The notes: generated by a model not told the origin, from the sequence alone. Positions 1-8,801 are shown, numbered from the stretch's first letter. The stretch: DNA of 11,346 nucleotides from Saccoglossus kowalevskii (GCF_000003605.2 NW_003116452.1:618921-630266), one strand, 5' to 3'. A program made the numbers and translations.

Positions 1-392
1 ATCAACGACATTTAGTGAAATCGGACTTGTGATTCCCATTAGAAGAGCGCATTGAAATGTGGGAAAATCAAAGTTTAATGTCGCACATGCGCGGCGCGAC
101 GATCACCGCCCTTTAATGTTTATGGAAAGGTTTTCAACGGCATAATACATTACCCTTGTCAAGGTAAAGTGGACGTTGTTTAAAAAAAATCGCCAAGAAT
201 AGTGTTATCCATATTCCAATGTTATGCAATATAATGTAATAATTGAATAGTCGTAGTCTTTATCAACATGATATATACCTTTTTTCTTAATAATAAATAA
301 AGATCGTATGTCCGTGTCAGGTAAAACAAATGACTTATCATTAAAAATGGATTGGGGCAATGCAATTAGAAAATATCGTACTGGTATATGTA

Positions 393-439
393 GTTACATC
401 ATGGCCCACGGCGTTTTCGTTCTGATGTAACAGAAAACG
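393..439. repeat. two interlocking inverted repeats
   Basis: GTTACATCA (393-401) pairs perfectly with TGATGTAAC (423-431). CGTTTTC (412-418), inside that loop, pairs perfectly with GAAAACG (433-439), outside it. The arms interleave in the order A1-B1-A2-B2, the topology of a pseudoknot, but only one base separates A2 from B2, so both stems can hardly form fully together; mutually exclusive hairpins are more likely. No coding frame or promoter is attached to it. Confidence 0.6.
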
Positions 440-531
440 AGTAATTCTCTCCAACCATGAAATTTCCGGTGCATTCAAATATAGTAATATATTTCAAAGA
501 AATACAAATTTTTTCTGTTGTTACTAATATC

Positions 532-563
532 TTGAATTGTACATCAATTGAATTGTACATTAA
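532..563. repeat. 16-bp tandem duplication
   Basis: Two adjacent 16-base units share a 13-base identical core (TTGAATTGTACAT at 532-544 and 548-560); the units differ at one position (CAA versus TAA at their ends). It is a short local duplication with no visible function. Confidence 0.8.
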
Positions 564-1524
564 TCACACTGAAGATGTCCGTCTGCTATACGAATAGCGA
601 CCGTCATTTGCTTCGGGTAGTGAACACGTTGTTCTCTTATGTCATTTATTTGCCGCGCATTGCAGATAAATGATTATTTGTTGTATTTAAACATAGATAG
701 TTTTTATTGGGCGTGTGTACAGCCGCACAGTTCACATGGACACCTAATAGTAGTCAAAGAAATAATCTGTGATAATACATACTTTAAATTTCTAAACCGA
801 AAACTGAATCACTGTAATTGCGGCTAAATATAATAGTCGTGTTCACGGGAACGGCGATTGGCACAGGCTAACGAACGTCCAAACTTTTTTTTTATAACTT
901 ATTGACTATACAAATTTTCAGTCTTTTTAACTATGATTACTCAATACAGCAAAAGGTATAGATGTTAGTTCTACGCTTATAAAATTCGGAAAATGCAGAT
1001 TGCAGAATAATATGACCGAGTCTCATCGTCAGTTCATTTTTTTCATCAATAACAATATTCCTAGATAAGCTTGCGTTGACTGTCATGTCGGTAATGGCAT
1101 ACCGAGATGAAATATGTTACGAATATAATAGTAAATCGTCCAAATTGACATTGAACAGAATGGCGAGTTAGCGTTTTGCAGCTAGTTAAGAACTTGAATT
1201 CGACGGGTGATACCCGATGCCGTATTTTCTGTTTCATTGATGGTCACCTGTCCCAATCGCAGTACGTCTTGTTGAAAATGAACATATGCAGCTGGCTATA
1301 ATCACTCATACACCATTTAAAAAAACAATTACAACCGAACAGAAAAACAAGTCAAGACAAGTTTTTGTACGTTTCTATTAGTGTAGATTCACATCTCTTG
1401 ATGCAAGCAGTTTGAAGGTTTGAACGACAACCAACATGTATGTCAGAGATACGGCCCCGAAATGACAGAAACGCTCTATCTGTATGGCTATCCGTCAGAC
1501 ATATCAGATTGGATTGTTAAACAA

Positions 1525-1555
1525 AAACATGTCTGTTCGTTTCTCAAACATGTTT
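1525..1555. promoter_or_regulatory. candidate p53-family double half-site
   Basis: AAACATGTCT (1525-1534) and AAACATGTTT (1546-1555) both fit the p53/p63/p73 half-site RRRCWWGYYY without mismatch. They are separated by 11 bases, inside the 0-13 spacing accepted for that family, and start 21 bases apart, about two helical turns. The second lies in a 12-base palindrome (1545-1556). No gene start is recognised nearby, so this is a sequence match only. Confidence 0.25.
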
Positions 1556-2117
1556 GATGTTCTGTTTCAAGTGATCGATCTGGAATGACAGTTATGATTG
1601 ATGTTGATGTTTTTTTTAGGACTGTAATGCCAGTCACTCGACCACATTGCATACGATCGCAAATCGAATGCGCGTACGTACGTATGTATAGCATGATTTA
1701 TGTATGAAGTTTTAGCGTGATCAGTCAAGGTACTATGTTTGAGGTATGAACGGGCAGATGGACGAACGCACAGAGGGGAATCTAAAAGTCCTCGTTATCT
1801 GACTTGATTGGAAAACAAATAATGATTAATTTTTTAATGTTTCGCTAGTAAAAATATGGAATTATATATAAATATATAATATTATAATTTGAGAAAAACG
1901 CTTTGAAATATACTATCAAGAGTTTTGAATACTTACTGGAAAAAAATCACATACCATAGTATTATACGTTGGCATTCCTATGGGATGAATTGATTCCTAT
2001 ACAATGTAACACGAATTACAAACAGTAATATTGTCGTGATTACTTTCGGACAGTAAAAGAGTTTGCCTTGTACCTTTTTGTAATAGAATGAGTGTGAAAA
2101 TAATATTGTGTTACCGG

Positions 2118-2326
2118 TACTGTTAAATACTTTATTTTCGCTTGGAATTAATTTTCGCTATTTTCACTGAAGAAATGATTCAGTGAAAATAAAATCCAGT
2201 GAAATACCTTTTTTCTATAGTTTACATTCAACTTGTCAAAAATCAGTGAAAATACATTTCATACAAAACACCCGAAAAGTCTTTTTTAAGCGAAAATTAT
2301 GTTATTTGTAAAAGTATTTTACAGTA
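2118..2326. mobile_element. MITE-like element, ~209 bp, TA-flanked TIRs
   Basis: The left end TACTGTTAAATACTTT (2118-2133) is the reverse complement of the right end (2311-2326) with one mismatch in 16. A second inverted match, AATTTTCGCT (2150-2159) against 2289-2298, lies further in. Similarity stops exactly outside a TA at each end, which fits TA target duplication as in Tc1/mariner-type elements, with the element proper starting CTGT. There is no transposase frame; the 95-codon open frame crossing its right end is chance. The interior carries several GTGAAA-type motifs (2161-2170, 2181-2187, 2197-2203, 2244-2250). It resembles TTTCGCG-rich MITEs I recall from bivalves, but I could not verify the family. 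Confidence 0.65.
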
Positions 2327-3084
2327 GTATATTCTATACTTATGACATTAGTTTTATGAAAGCCCCGACGACTAAAATAATCATTCACCAAATGATATCT
2401 AACGTGTCACACATGAAGCTTTATTACCTTATTTATTATAAAACAAAGAAAACAAATATACTATCCAAGAAGTTCCCGAATGCGAAGGTGCACGGACAAC
2501 AACAGTTTACCAAAATCCAAATAACTGCAAAAATGCTTTCCAATGTTGTTTCCCGGTGGAATTTACAGTTGCGTATCATCTAGTATATGTACGTGACGGA
2601 AGTGGGGGTCTGGAAATAATACATTATATACGTAACTTATTCATATATTATAAATTAATTACGGTAATATCGATCTACGATCGTTAAACTATTTGAAAAA
2701 AAATCTCTACACGAATGAGGTTTCCATCAACCAGATGTTGCAAATCTAGGTCATTGCTTAATTGGATTGCATTACGACAAAAGGAAATCGATTAGATTGA
2801 ACCTGTCCTACTATATCTGGCTTCAGCCTTGTGTTATATACAACTTCTGATACCAGTCCTAAAATACCTACAATATCATCAGCAATACACGTTGTAATGT
2901 GTACGATCCGCTGAAAAAACATCACTGATGGTTGTTTTGCATGGTTATTTAAGAGTTTTGTGATAGAATTGACGACATCTCATTTTTATTGCCCATCCGA
3001 AAACGGAGACTTATGGATTGACCTCTATGCGTGCGTGCGTCCGTGTTTGCCTGCGTCTAGACATATATCTTAGACATGCCTGGA
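2327..3084. other. non-coding stretch before the tandem array
   Basis: AT-rich sequence with no convincing exon. The open frame running out of the MITE to 2583 uses AT-rich codons, has no motif and begins inside the element. Near its right edge, 3029-3058 is a degenerate GCGT/GTCC-rich simple repeat that probably forms the head of the array that follows. Confidence 0.55.
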
Positions 3085-3665
3085 CCGTTTACAATCATAT
3101 TTCACACATACATCATAATAATATTATACATATGAACATCAATTTGTTTCCCGATCTGGTTCATGATGGCCGAATGGAGGCCATTTTTGTGCTGAAAAAT
3201 CAACGAAATCGGGATACTGCATTCCTAATCTCGGCTGTTTACAGATGGATTTTGTTGAAACTTGGTACATACATAAGACATTATGTGTCCCTGATGCACG
3301 TAATTTTGTTTTCCAGACCGGATTCAATATGACTGACTGGCGGCCATTTTTTTTAATTAATGTGGTTCTAGAGCAAAATCTCTGAGATTCTTTGACTGAT
3401 TATGTTCAAATTTAGATATTCATTATACATCATGTCATATATATACAGCTGTATTGGTTTGACGATTCGATTCAAAATGGCCGAATGATGGCTATATTCA
3501 TGATAAAAAATAATCAAAAAATCCAGCATTTCTTGCATTCCGGAACAGGATCTCGGTCATTCATGGGTGAATTTCGTTCAAACTTGGTAAATACATTAGA
3601 AAATATGAGTCCCTAGGGTACCTCATTTTTTTCAAATCGGATTCAAAATGACTGACTGGCACAGC
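3085..3665. repeat. degenerate ~160-bp tandem array, about 3.5 units
   Basis: Homologous landmarks recur in order. One is a GATTCAAAATGGCCGA-type box (near 3153, 3316, 3461 and 3635, so spacings of 163, 145 and 174). Another is a GGCCATTTT-type box directly after it. The third is a TTCAAACTTGGTACATACAT-type box later in each unit (for example 3255-3275, 3402-3422 and 3578-3597). A half unit precedes at about 3085-3152 and a partial unit starts at 3635. Units are heavily diverged from each other, so the array is old. Open frames inside it on both strands are repeat sequence, not genes. The pattern resembles widespread non-coding repeats of marine invertebrates, from memory only. Confidence 0.75.
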
Positions 3666-3698
3666 ACAAGTGAAATATAGTTTTCTGATTGTCGTAGC

Positions 3699-3747
3699 AA
3701 TCGAATTCGATTCGCACCCGTTGTACTTTCGAAATATTATATTTCGA
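3699..3747. repeat. two perfect palindromes side by side
   Basis: AATCGAATTCGATT (3699-3712) is a perfect 14-base palindrome. TCGAAATAT (3729-3737) pairs with ATATTTCGA (3739-3747) around one central base. Both lie just beyond the end of the tandem array and share the TCGAA core. They could be element ends or protein-binding sites; no function is visible. Confidence 0.7.
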
Positions 3748-4364
3748 TGTCCAAAATCGCCTGCCAACAAAGTGCAAATAAATAAATAGAATGGAATGGT
3801 GTAATTTGCATAAACTGAGTGGTTTATTGTTATTTATTTATACCAACATGACCGGTTCTCTTCCAATCAGCTTGGTGAAGTTCTCTGTACGAGAATTGAA
3901 AAGTGAATATGGCGACGCATTTTGATATGACCTGACCAGCATTATTGAACTATTAGTCACCACTTATTATAAAATACATTTACTTTTTGGCACACGGTGT
4001 CCCCGACAAGAAATTTGTGTAAAAATATTCCCAATAATTGAATTAGACGTGACTCCTAAGTCAGTCTGTTTGCATCAAACAAGTTTACGAACACATTTTA
4101 AAGGTCCACGTGTTCCCAACAAAACATGTAGACGAGCTATGCCCCTATTCTTTGATGCAGGATATTTAATCGTGTATATTTAAAACAACCTAAAGCCGGT
4201 AAAAATAATCGGGAATTTTAGTGGTGCTGGTGCTTTCCTGACATGATGCCGTTAACTTATTTATATTTGTTTCCATGGAGAGCCAGAATAATCTGAATAA
4301 AAAAAATTATTTATATTTCAAATTTATAACTCGGTACTTGCTACTTTACATATATTACTATGCG

Positions 4365-4382
4365 ATTCATGACGTCACGAAT
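4365..4382. promoter_or_regulatory. CRE (TGACGTCA) in an 18-bp palindrome
   Basis: A perfect full CRE/ATF site TGACGTCA (4370-4377) lies inside a longer palindrome: ATTC (4365-4368) and GAAT (4379-4382) flank it, with a single mismatched pair (4369/4378). CREB/ATF bZIP dimers bind this octamer. No transcription start is recognised nearby. Confidence 0.35.
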
Positions 4383-4589
4383 TTGTTTTATATATACATA
4401 GAGGATATCATGAATGACCCTCATTATAAGATTTATTAAACGAGTGTAGTAATTTTCATTTGTTTCGAGCTTTTGATAAAATGACGGTTAAAATATAACG
4501 CAGTGATCGTAAATTGTGAGCCCAGATTAAAAAAACATCGTAGAGTGTCCTGGCTAATTTGCCATCAAATTATTGCTATTCACTTATTA

Positions 4590-4635
4590 CCGTTAAAAAA
4601 TATAGTTATTTTTGGAGCCATCACTATATTTACGG
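4590..4635. repeat. hairpin with 9-bp perfect stem
   Basis: AAATATAGT (4598-4606) pairs perfectly with ACTATATTT (4623-4631) across a 16-base loop. CCGT (4590-4593) and ACGG (4632-4635) extend the stem past a four-base bulge on the left side. Confidence 0.6.
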
Positions 4636-4687
4636 ATTCGAGGATGCAATTGTAACATAATTACTAATTTTGTAGTAGATTCAAACA

Positions 4688-4720
4688 GCGGTCGTTTCAC
4701 AATCTGTGAAAAATCACCGC
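4688..4720. repeat. 33-base hairpin, two-part stem
   Basis: GCGGT (4688-4692) pairs with ACCGC (4716-4720) and TTTCACA (4695-4701) with TGTGAAA (4705-4711). This leaves a three-base loop and a small 2/4 internal loop: 12 base pairs in all, GC-rich at the base. It could be a DNA cruciform, the fold of a small RNA, or a relic of element ends. Confidence 0.6.
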
Positions 4721-4812
4721 TAGAAATGGGTGAAACAAATTTCTGTGCGCGGTATTTGGTATATTCTTAAATCAGTATAATATTATACCATTATCAATAC
4801 CGGTAGATTTTA

Positions 4813-4820
4813 TGACGTCA
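4813..4820. promoter_or_regulatory. second perfect CRE (TGACGTCA)
   Basis: A second exact TGACGTCA, 443 bases from the first. In 11 kb of AT-rich sequence one would expect well under one such octamer by chance. No promoter is otherwise evident. Confidence 0.3.
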
Positions 4821-5349
4821 TTGCAGCAAATTATTCGCGATAATTGTATCCCATTATTGAGCTTCGTGCCATGGATACAATGTTGTTTTCGAAAACGAAT
4901 AAAGGAGAAACTATTTAAAATGAAGAGTATTGTTAGATATCAAGTATTTGATATTAAAATCGGCAGCAAATAAAATGGTTCATTGCCAATAACAGCGGAT
5001 TTCAATATCGAAATCAGAAATCCTCGTCGTCGTCTGCCCAGTACGCTAAAGCGTTCGGTCGAAGCGTTCCATCTAGTACGCGCTCTTCTAGATTCCGCGA
5101 CTGATACCACTGTCCTGATGCCTCCTGACTTAGATCGCCCTATCGTGTCGGTGAAGTAGGGTTAACCGAGCTGATTTATCCAAGCAAATGCGAAAAACGA
5201 AATGGTAGCATGTCTACGTGTAAATGTCACAGACCGGGTACAATTTGCATAAACAAATGAAGGTATCCGTGTTCTTAGATGTGTTATTTTATTTATACAG
5301 TCAAATTAAAACCACTGTTGGTCCTCCTTCTAAAATGGCTAACACCCAC

Positions 5350-5770
5350 TAGCTGTCCGGCCATGTTCGTGTGCTCGCTACGCTTGTAAGCATTCGTCAA
5401 ATCACCGGCTTCCCGCAGAATTTGAAAATAACTATTACGGCCGCCAATAGCATCTACCTTGATGGTTTGGGATGGGTTAACTATGCGACTACGTACATGT
5501 ACCCTGGGTACGCATCTTTAATCACAGTCGATCCAGGGACTGTTAGGCCGCGGCGTACACCAAAACGGAGTACCAGTCACGGTGTGCTGTTCGCTCGGGC
5601 GATCACTCCCGGGGGTCACTTAATGCAAATCACATTATGGGGACGTGCCGTCCTTTGGGGTAGTAATTTTTTGCCTGTTTGGGATGGCGGCCGGGGGATG
5701 GGGTCTGTTTTTTTATTTCAATGTATTTACCTGAGTTTTAGTACTTTTATTGATGAGTCCGGGGGATGAG
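5350..5770 (+). other. GC-richer patch with doubtful 132-codon open frame
   Basis: After the in-frame TAG at 5350-5352, one plus-strand frame stays open to the TGA at 5767-5769. Its first candidate start at 5371 is a GTG; the first ATG is at 5497, which would give a 90-codon product. The peptide shows no domain, signal peptide or membrane segment I recognise, and it ends in T-tract-rich sequence. The openness may simply follow from the higher GC content, since stop codons are AT-rich. The decamer CCGGGGGATG occurs twice (5691-5700, 5759-5768). I think this is a decayed repeat or transposon fragment rather than a gene. Confidence 0.3.
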
Positions 5771-5894
5771 AAGATTCAACCTATAACTAAACAAGATTAG
5801 TGAAAATTTAGTCTCTGATGGGATATGCAGTATCATTATCTGTGTGTTCTATAGTGGGGTAATGGGTTTTGAGATGAAAACTGAAAGGCCAGTA

Positions 5895-5910
5895 CCGCCC
5901 CCGCCCCCGG
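5895..5910 (-). promoter_or_regulatory. GC-box-like C-rich tract
   Basis: CCGCCCCCGCCCCCGG reads on the minus strand as two overlapping GGGGCGG-type Sp1/KLF boxes. It is isolated in AT-rich DNA with no identifiable start site, so its role is unknown. Confidence 0.25.
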
Positions 5911-6638
5911 CGATCACTACAACGCTATTCCACACCACACATCAGTCACTCGTTCACTTGCAATGTAAATGTTTTAAAAACAATAATATTTGATGTGTTA
6001 AAATTAGTTTCCTTCTTAGTTTTCCGTATGAGAATGTGCAAACAATTTCCAGAAGGAAATTTTAAATTATTTAGATTCACGAGCCAGTGAGATGATTTTT
6101 GAGAGGACAGTCTGAAACGGTACACTGCAATGGCAGAAAGTTGACTGAAAAAAACGCGAGTAATGAGCGATACAAAATGGCTTCTAGGCAAAACTAACAT
6201 TGGAATCGTAATTCGTGTACTCGCTGTACATCAGATAAGGGAAGTAAGTTTGCTACTAAGTTACGTCTTGGAGAATCAGAAACAGTGAAGTTAGTACGAG
6301 CGACATTAAAACAAAAACGAGGATTTCGGAAACTACCGACATGAATTAGAAACATTCGGGTTTGCCATGTTTGAACCAACTATTTAAAAAAAAACACTTT
6401 AAGATATATGCTTTGGCGCTCTTGGAGATACAGGAACCAATCAAATTGCTAATATCGTAAATATCACATACAGTTTGTATAAAATATGTTATAATATGAT
6501 TGTTATGACTAAAACAATAATGTAATCAATAAAAGTACAATTATTGTAGTAGTGTTACGTAATTATGTGTTATATGTGCGATATTAGATGAGACAGTTGT
6601 CATTGGGTCATTGTGTTTATTTTACTCACTGTACGTTT

Positions 6639-6652
6639 ACACAAGAGGGCGC
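6639..6652 (+). promoter_or_regulatory. CTCF-like motif
   Basis: ACACAAGAGGGCGC matches 12 of 14 positions of the CTCF core consensus CCASYAGRKGGCRS, including the whole AGAGGGCGC part. The mismatches are at positions 1 and 5. CTCF exists across bilaterian animals, and such motifs are also common inside repeats. No occupancy can be inferred. Confidence 0.3.
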
Positions 6653-7461
6653 TAGTGTGGTCTTTCTTTACGCACTTGACCTCAATGTTTTGATTTTCCT
6701 TGAGAATTTCGTTCGTGAACTTCTCTGACTACAGAGACTATATTTGCTAAACGTTATCCCCATTTCGGGTGAACGTGTAAACCCTCATACAGTAATTTCA
6801 ACGACAGATGGTGATTTTAATCGCATGGGCATAACGACCATCGGCGATCGAACTTACACGCGATATACTAGTATATTAATTGTAATAAAGCGAACTGAAT
6901 TTATTTAATTGTATTTGAATACACTATCGTGGCTGTGTAATTACACCGTTCCCCCTAACAACCACTCAGCACGGTGTGCCACGCGATATTGCGCACAAAA
7001 GCACATATATGAAGGAGCGTCCCTGTTGTCAAACAACGATTATAAACACACGCACAACGATTTTGTTGGCGGTCATGGTACAGAAACAGTCGATAAAACT
7101 GTAAAATAATTGTTTAGGGTCAACAATTGCTATTTATATCCAGAAGACGAACAACCCGACGTGTTTGTTATTTTAATACAGTTAGCATATAGAAGGCACA
7201 GTTTGGTGAGTGGGACTGCCAAAATATAGTATTCAAAAAAGTTCAAACTAGTATCAACAAATCAACAATTTTATTTTATTTAGATTTACTATCTTATTTT
7301 TCCCAATATATAATTTACGAATGCTAGAAAACGTGTTTGACCAAGGTAACCGCAATCTGATTAAAATAAGATCCTGGTTGGATTATTTAATTATATACAA
7401 TTAGTATTAATTATTCTTTATTTTAATTATTTTTTGACGTTACAATTAATTTGCCGCAAAA

Positions 7462-7944
7462 ATGGGTTTGTTCGTAAAAGCCACCGGGATATTTACGAGA
7501 AAAACAGCAGCCAATCAAATTTGTTGTAACATGTGCAAGATTATGGTCGCCATTTTGTTTTTCGTCAGCGTGAAGATTTCGGACTTGTTATTGGTAAGTA
7601 TGTGTATGTAAGTATGTAAATAATTGTGCTTGTATTCATTCGTAATGATGGATCTCAATCAATTACTTTTTGTTATTTTGCGTCGGAGGTAACATTTTAT
7701 CTACGATATTTACGAGGATATAATTCATTTATTTTATTTCGTTTATTACATTTACTTGGGTTAGATTTACAAGTAGATTATGCATTCGTTAGTGTACTTT
7801 CTGTCACAGCATGACGCCATACTTGCTGTCCCGCAAATAAAAAAGGTATGGGTATTTTACGGCAAATCGCACAAATAAATACAAGTGAACTAATTATTAA
7901 TTTGTTTGTTTTTTTTCCAGATTGTTAGGTACTATGTCGTCTGA
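7462..7944 (+). CDS. short spliced ORF, 51 aa, hypothetical (upstream donor)
   Basis: Join 7462-7593 with 7921-7944. The ATG at 7462 has an excellent Kozak context (A at -3, G at +4) and an in-frame TAA upstream at 7447-7449. The frame runs 44 codons to the donor TTG|GTAAGTATG and ends in phase 0. Exon 2 adds seven codons and a TGA at 7942-7944. The product would be a 51-residue small protein with a CCNMC cysteine cluster (about residues 22-26) and a mostly hydrophobic stretch from about residue 29 to the end, possibly a membrane segment. I do not recognise it. It overlaps the 83-codon frame of exon 2 in another phase and could instead act as an upstream ORF that restrains translation of that frame. 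The intron signals are convincing; translation is unproven. Confidence 0.35.
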
Positions 7945-8185
7945 CAAATGCGTTGTATGTAGTTTTGATTTTAAAAAGGAATTTTTGAATAAAGCTCGAA
8001 ACCTTGCCAGTGGATACACCAGAAAGAAGATTGTCCGGAATACAGATGAAATTATTGGATTGAAAATGGTTGGCTGTGCCCAGCAGAACCGATATGATAT
8101 GATTGTTTTTAGCCTGTTAGAATCAATTGTTTGGTCAAAAAATAAAATGCAGTACTGTCTACAAGGATCATCCTACATGATATGA
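7462..8185 (+). CDS. longer spliced ORF, 136 aa, hypothetical (downstream donor)
   Basis: Join 7462-7607 with 7921-8185. Using the second donor, TAT|GTAAGTATG, exon 1 gains 14 bases and the split codon AT|A brings the same ATG into frame with exon 2, giving 136 codons ending at the TGA 8183-8185. Exon 2 alone has an internal ATG at 7934 (A at -3) that would give 83 aa. With the stronger upstream donor that frame is preceded by a TGA formed exactly at the splice junction (TG|A). The exon 2 part begins MSSDKCVVC, a CxxC pair soon after its Met, followed by a Lys/Arg-rich stretch (near NKARNLASGYTRKK). No second CxxC is present to complete a zinc site. I recognise no family. It may be a shortened host gene or the N-terminal remnant of a transposon protein. 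Confidence 0.4.
7546..7557 (-). promoter_or_regulatory. YY1-like motif in exon 1
   Basis: The minus strand reads CAAAATGGCGAC, close to the YY1 core AAGATGGCGGC, which often lies just downstream of transcription starts. It sits within exon 1 and overlaps the proposed reading frame, so it may only reflect coding or repeat sequence. Confidence 0.2.
7594..7920 (+). other. spliceosomal intron with tandem donors
   Basis: The donor GTAAGTATGT at 7594 is repeated exactly at 7608. The acceptor is a T-rich tract ending TTTTTTTTCCAG at 7909-7920, close to the metazoan consensus. The intron is 327 bases from the first donor or 313 from the second. The first donor has the better exon side (G at -1; the second has T), so it should dominate. 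Confidence 0.7.
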
Positions 8186-8285
8186 AATCAATCCAACTAA
8201 TGGTTGCATAGTTATAAATGTGTATGGGGGATAAAATATAAAACTGTTTTCACAGTAATTAAGACACATTGGCAATTTTTAATAA

Positions 8286-8510
8286 TTTATTTAAAACATA
8301 TAACTGATGTTTCTGTACATGTTTTACCAGCATGGGCACAGATCCAATAAAGGAAATTTGGCACTACATGTAATATTCATATGCAAGATAGAGCTTTTAA
8401 CTACGAATTCTGTGTAACTTTAACAAAAATGTGTAAACTGGTAGCCAATCACAAATAACATGTCTGGCTCATAAAAAAAAAGATTTTACAAATTTAATTA
8501 GTTATTTATT
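8286..8510 (-). terminator. polyadenylation signals for the minus-strand exon
   Basis: On the minus strand AATAAA occurs at 8510-8505 and again at 8291-8286, about 290 and 510 bases past the minus-strand stop at 8802. If the distal one is used, the transcript would overlap the 3' end of the convergent plus-strand unit. Confidence 0.3.
8346..8351 (+). terminator. polyadenylation signal AATAAA, plus-strand unit
   Basis: A canonical AATAAA lies about 160 bases past the stop at 8185, a plausible 3' UTR length. Other AATAAA copies downstream (for example near 8736) make the exact choice uncertain. Confidence 0.35.
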
Positions 8511-8801
8511 ATCGAATTTTTTAAAAATCTACTTGGCATCGTATCAACATTGAATTAAAAATTTCCAAAAAATAAGAATTTTCACATATTCCAAAGTATT
8601 TGTTTGAATCTTTTGGATAACAAATACAGATCCCTATGTCACACTTGTAAATTATGACAATGTGATAAATTCTCGTTTACCACTGAATAACATTATGAAA
8701 ATGCTTATTCTTCAAATGTTTTTAATCTTATGACAATAAAATACAAATACAATGCCAATTTGATTATACCAACTTCACGTGGCTATCATCAAATGGCACA
8801 T

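Larger units (their letters stand above)
1..2117. other. non-coding stretch, no gene recognised
   Basis: No frame here looks coding: the open frames are under 70 codons, AT-rich and without recognisable motifs or convincing splice signals. Apart from the hairpin pair, short tandem repeat and p53-like site listed separately, it holds a small perfect hairpin at 1088-1105 (6-bp stem TCGGTA/TACCGA), a short TACG run near 1674-1685, and AT-rich palindromic sequence near 1861-1890. I see no RNA gene. Confidence 0.6.
3666..5349. other. non-coding stretch with CREs and hairpins
   Basis: No exon is recognisable. Individually listed items are palindromes at 3699-3747, two CRE palindromes and two hairpins. 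There is also an E-box CACGTG near 4107 and two ATTTGCAT octamer sites (about 3804-3811 and 5243-5250). The piece at 5025-5160 is locally richer in CG and contains a short repeat GCGTTC/AGCGTTCC, but has no tRNA-like A or B box. Confidence 0.5.
5771..7440. other. non-coding stretch
   Basis: No exon recognised. Open frames on both strands (for example 5946-6379 minus and 6909-7109 plus) are short, AT-rich and motif-free. The stretch holds the GC-box and the CTCF-like motif listed separately, a 13-base palindrome TACAATTATTGTA (6536-6548), and increasingly AT-rich sequence from 7240 up to the start of the transcription unit. Confidence 0.55.

Noticed and set aside
639-827. 62-codon plus-strand open frame
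   Set aside because: Low-complexity AT-rich codons, no motif, no splice or start context of note.
2299-2583. 95-codon plus-strand open frame
   Set aside because: It starts inside the right end of the MITE and continues into unrelated DNA; a chance frame.
3018-3332. Open frames on both strands across the tandem array
   Set aside because: They lie in diverged repeat units and are not preserved from unit to unit.
5680-5705. Possible G-quadruplex in the G-rich tract
   Set aside because: The G runs are unevenly spaced and would need a long loop; not convincing without measurement.
5946-6379. Two adjacent minus-strand open frames
   Set aside because: Different phases, no domain, no convincing splice junction joining them.
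6909-7109. 66-codon plus-strand open frame
   Set aside because: It starts at a non-ATG codon and has no recognisable feature.
7447-7870. Inverted match of TTTGCCGCAAAAAT with ATTTTACGGCAAA, as possible element ends around the exon 1/intron
   Set aside because: Imperfect, short, inside the transcription unit and without target duplications.
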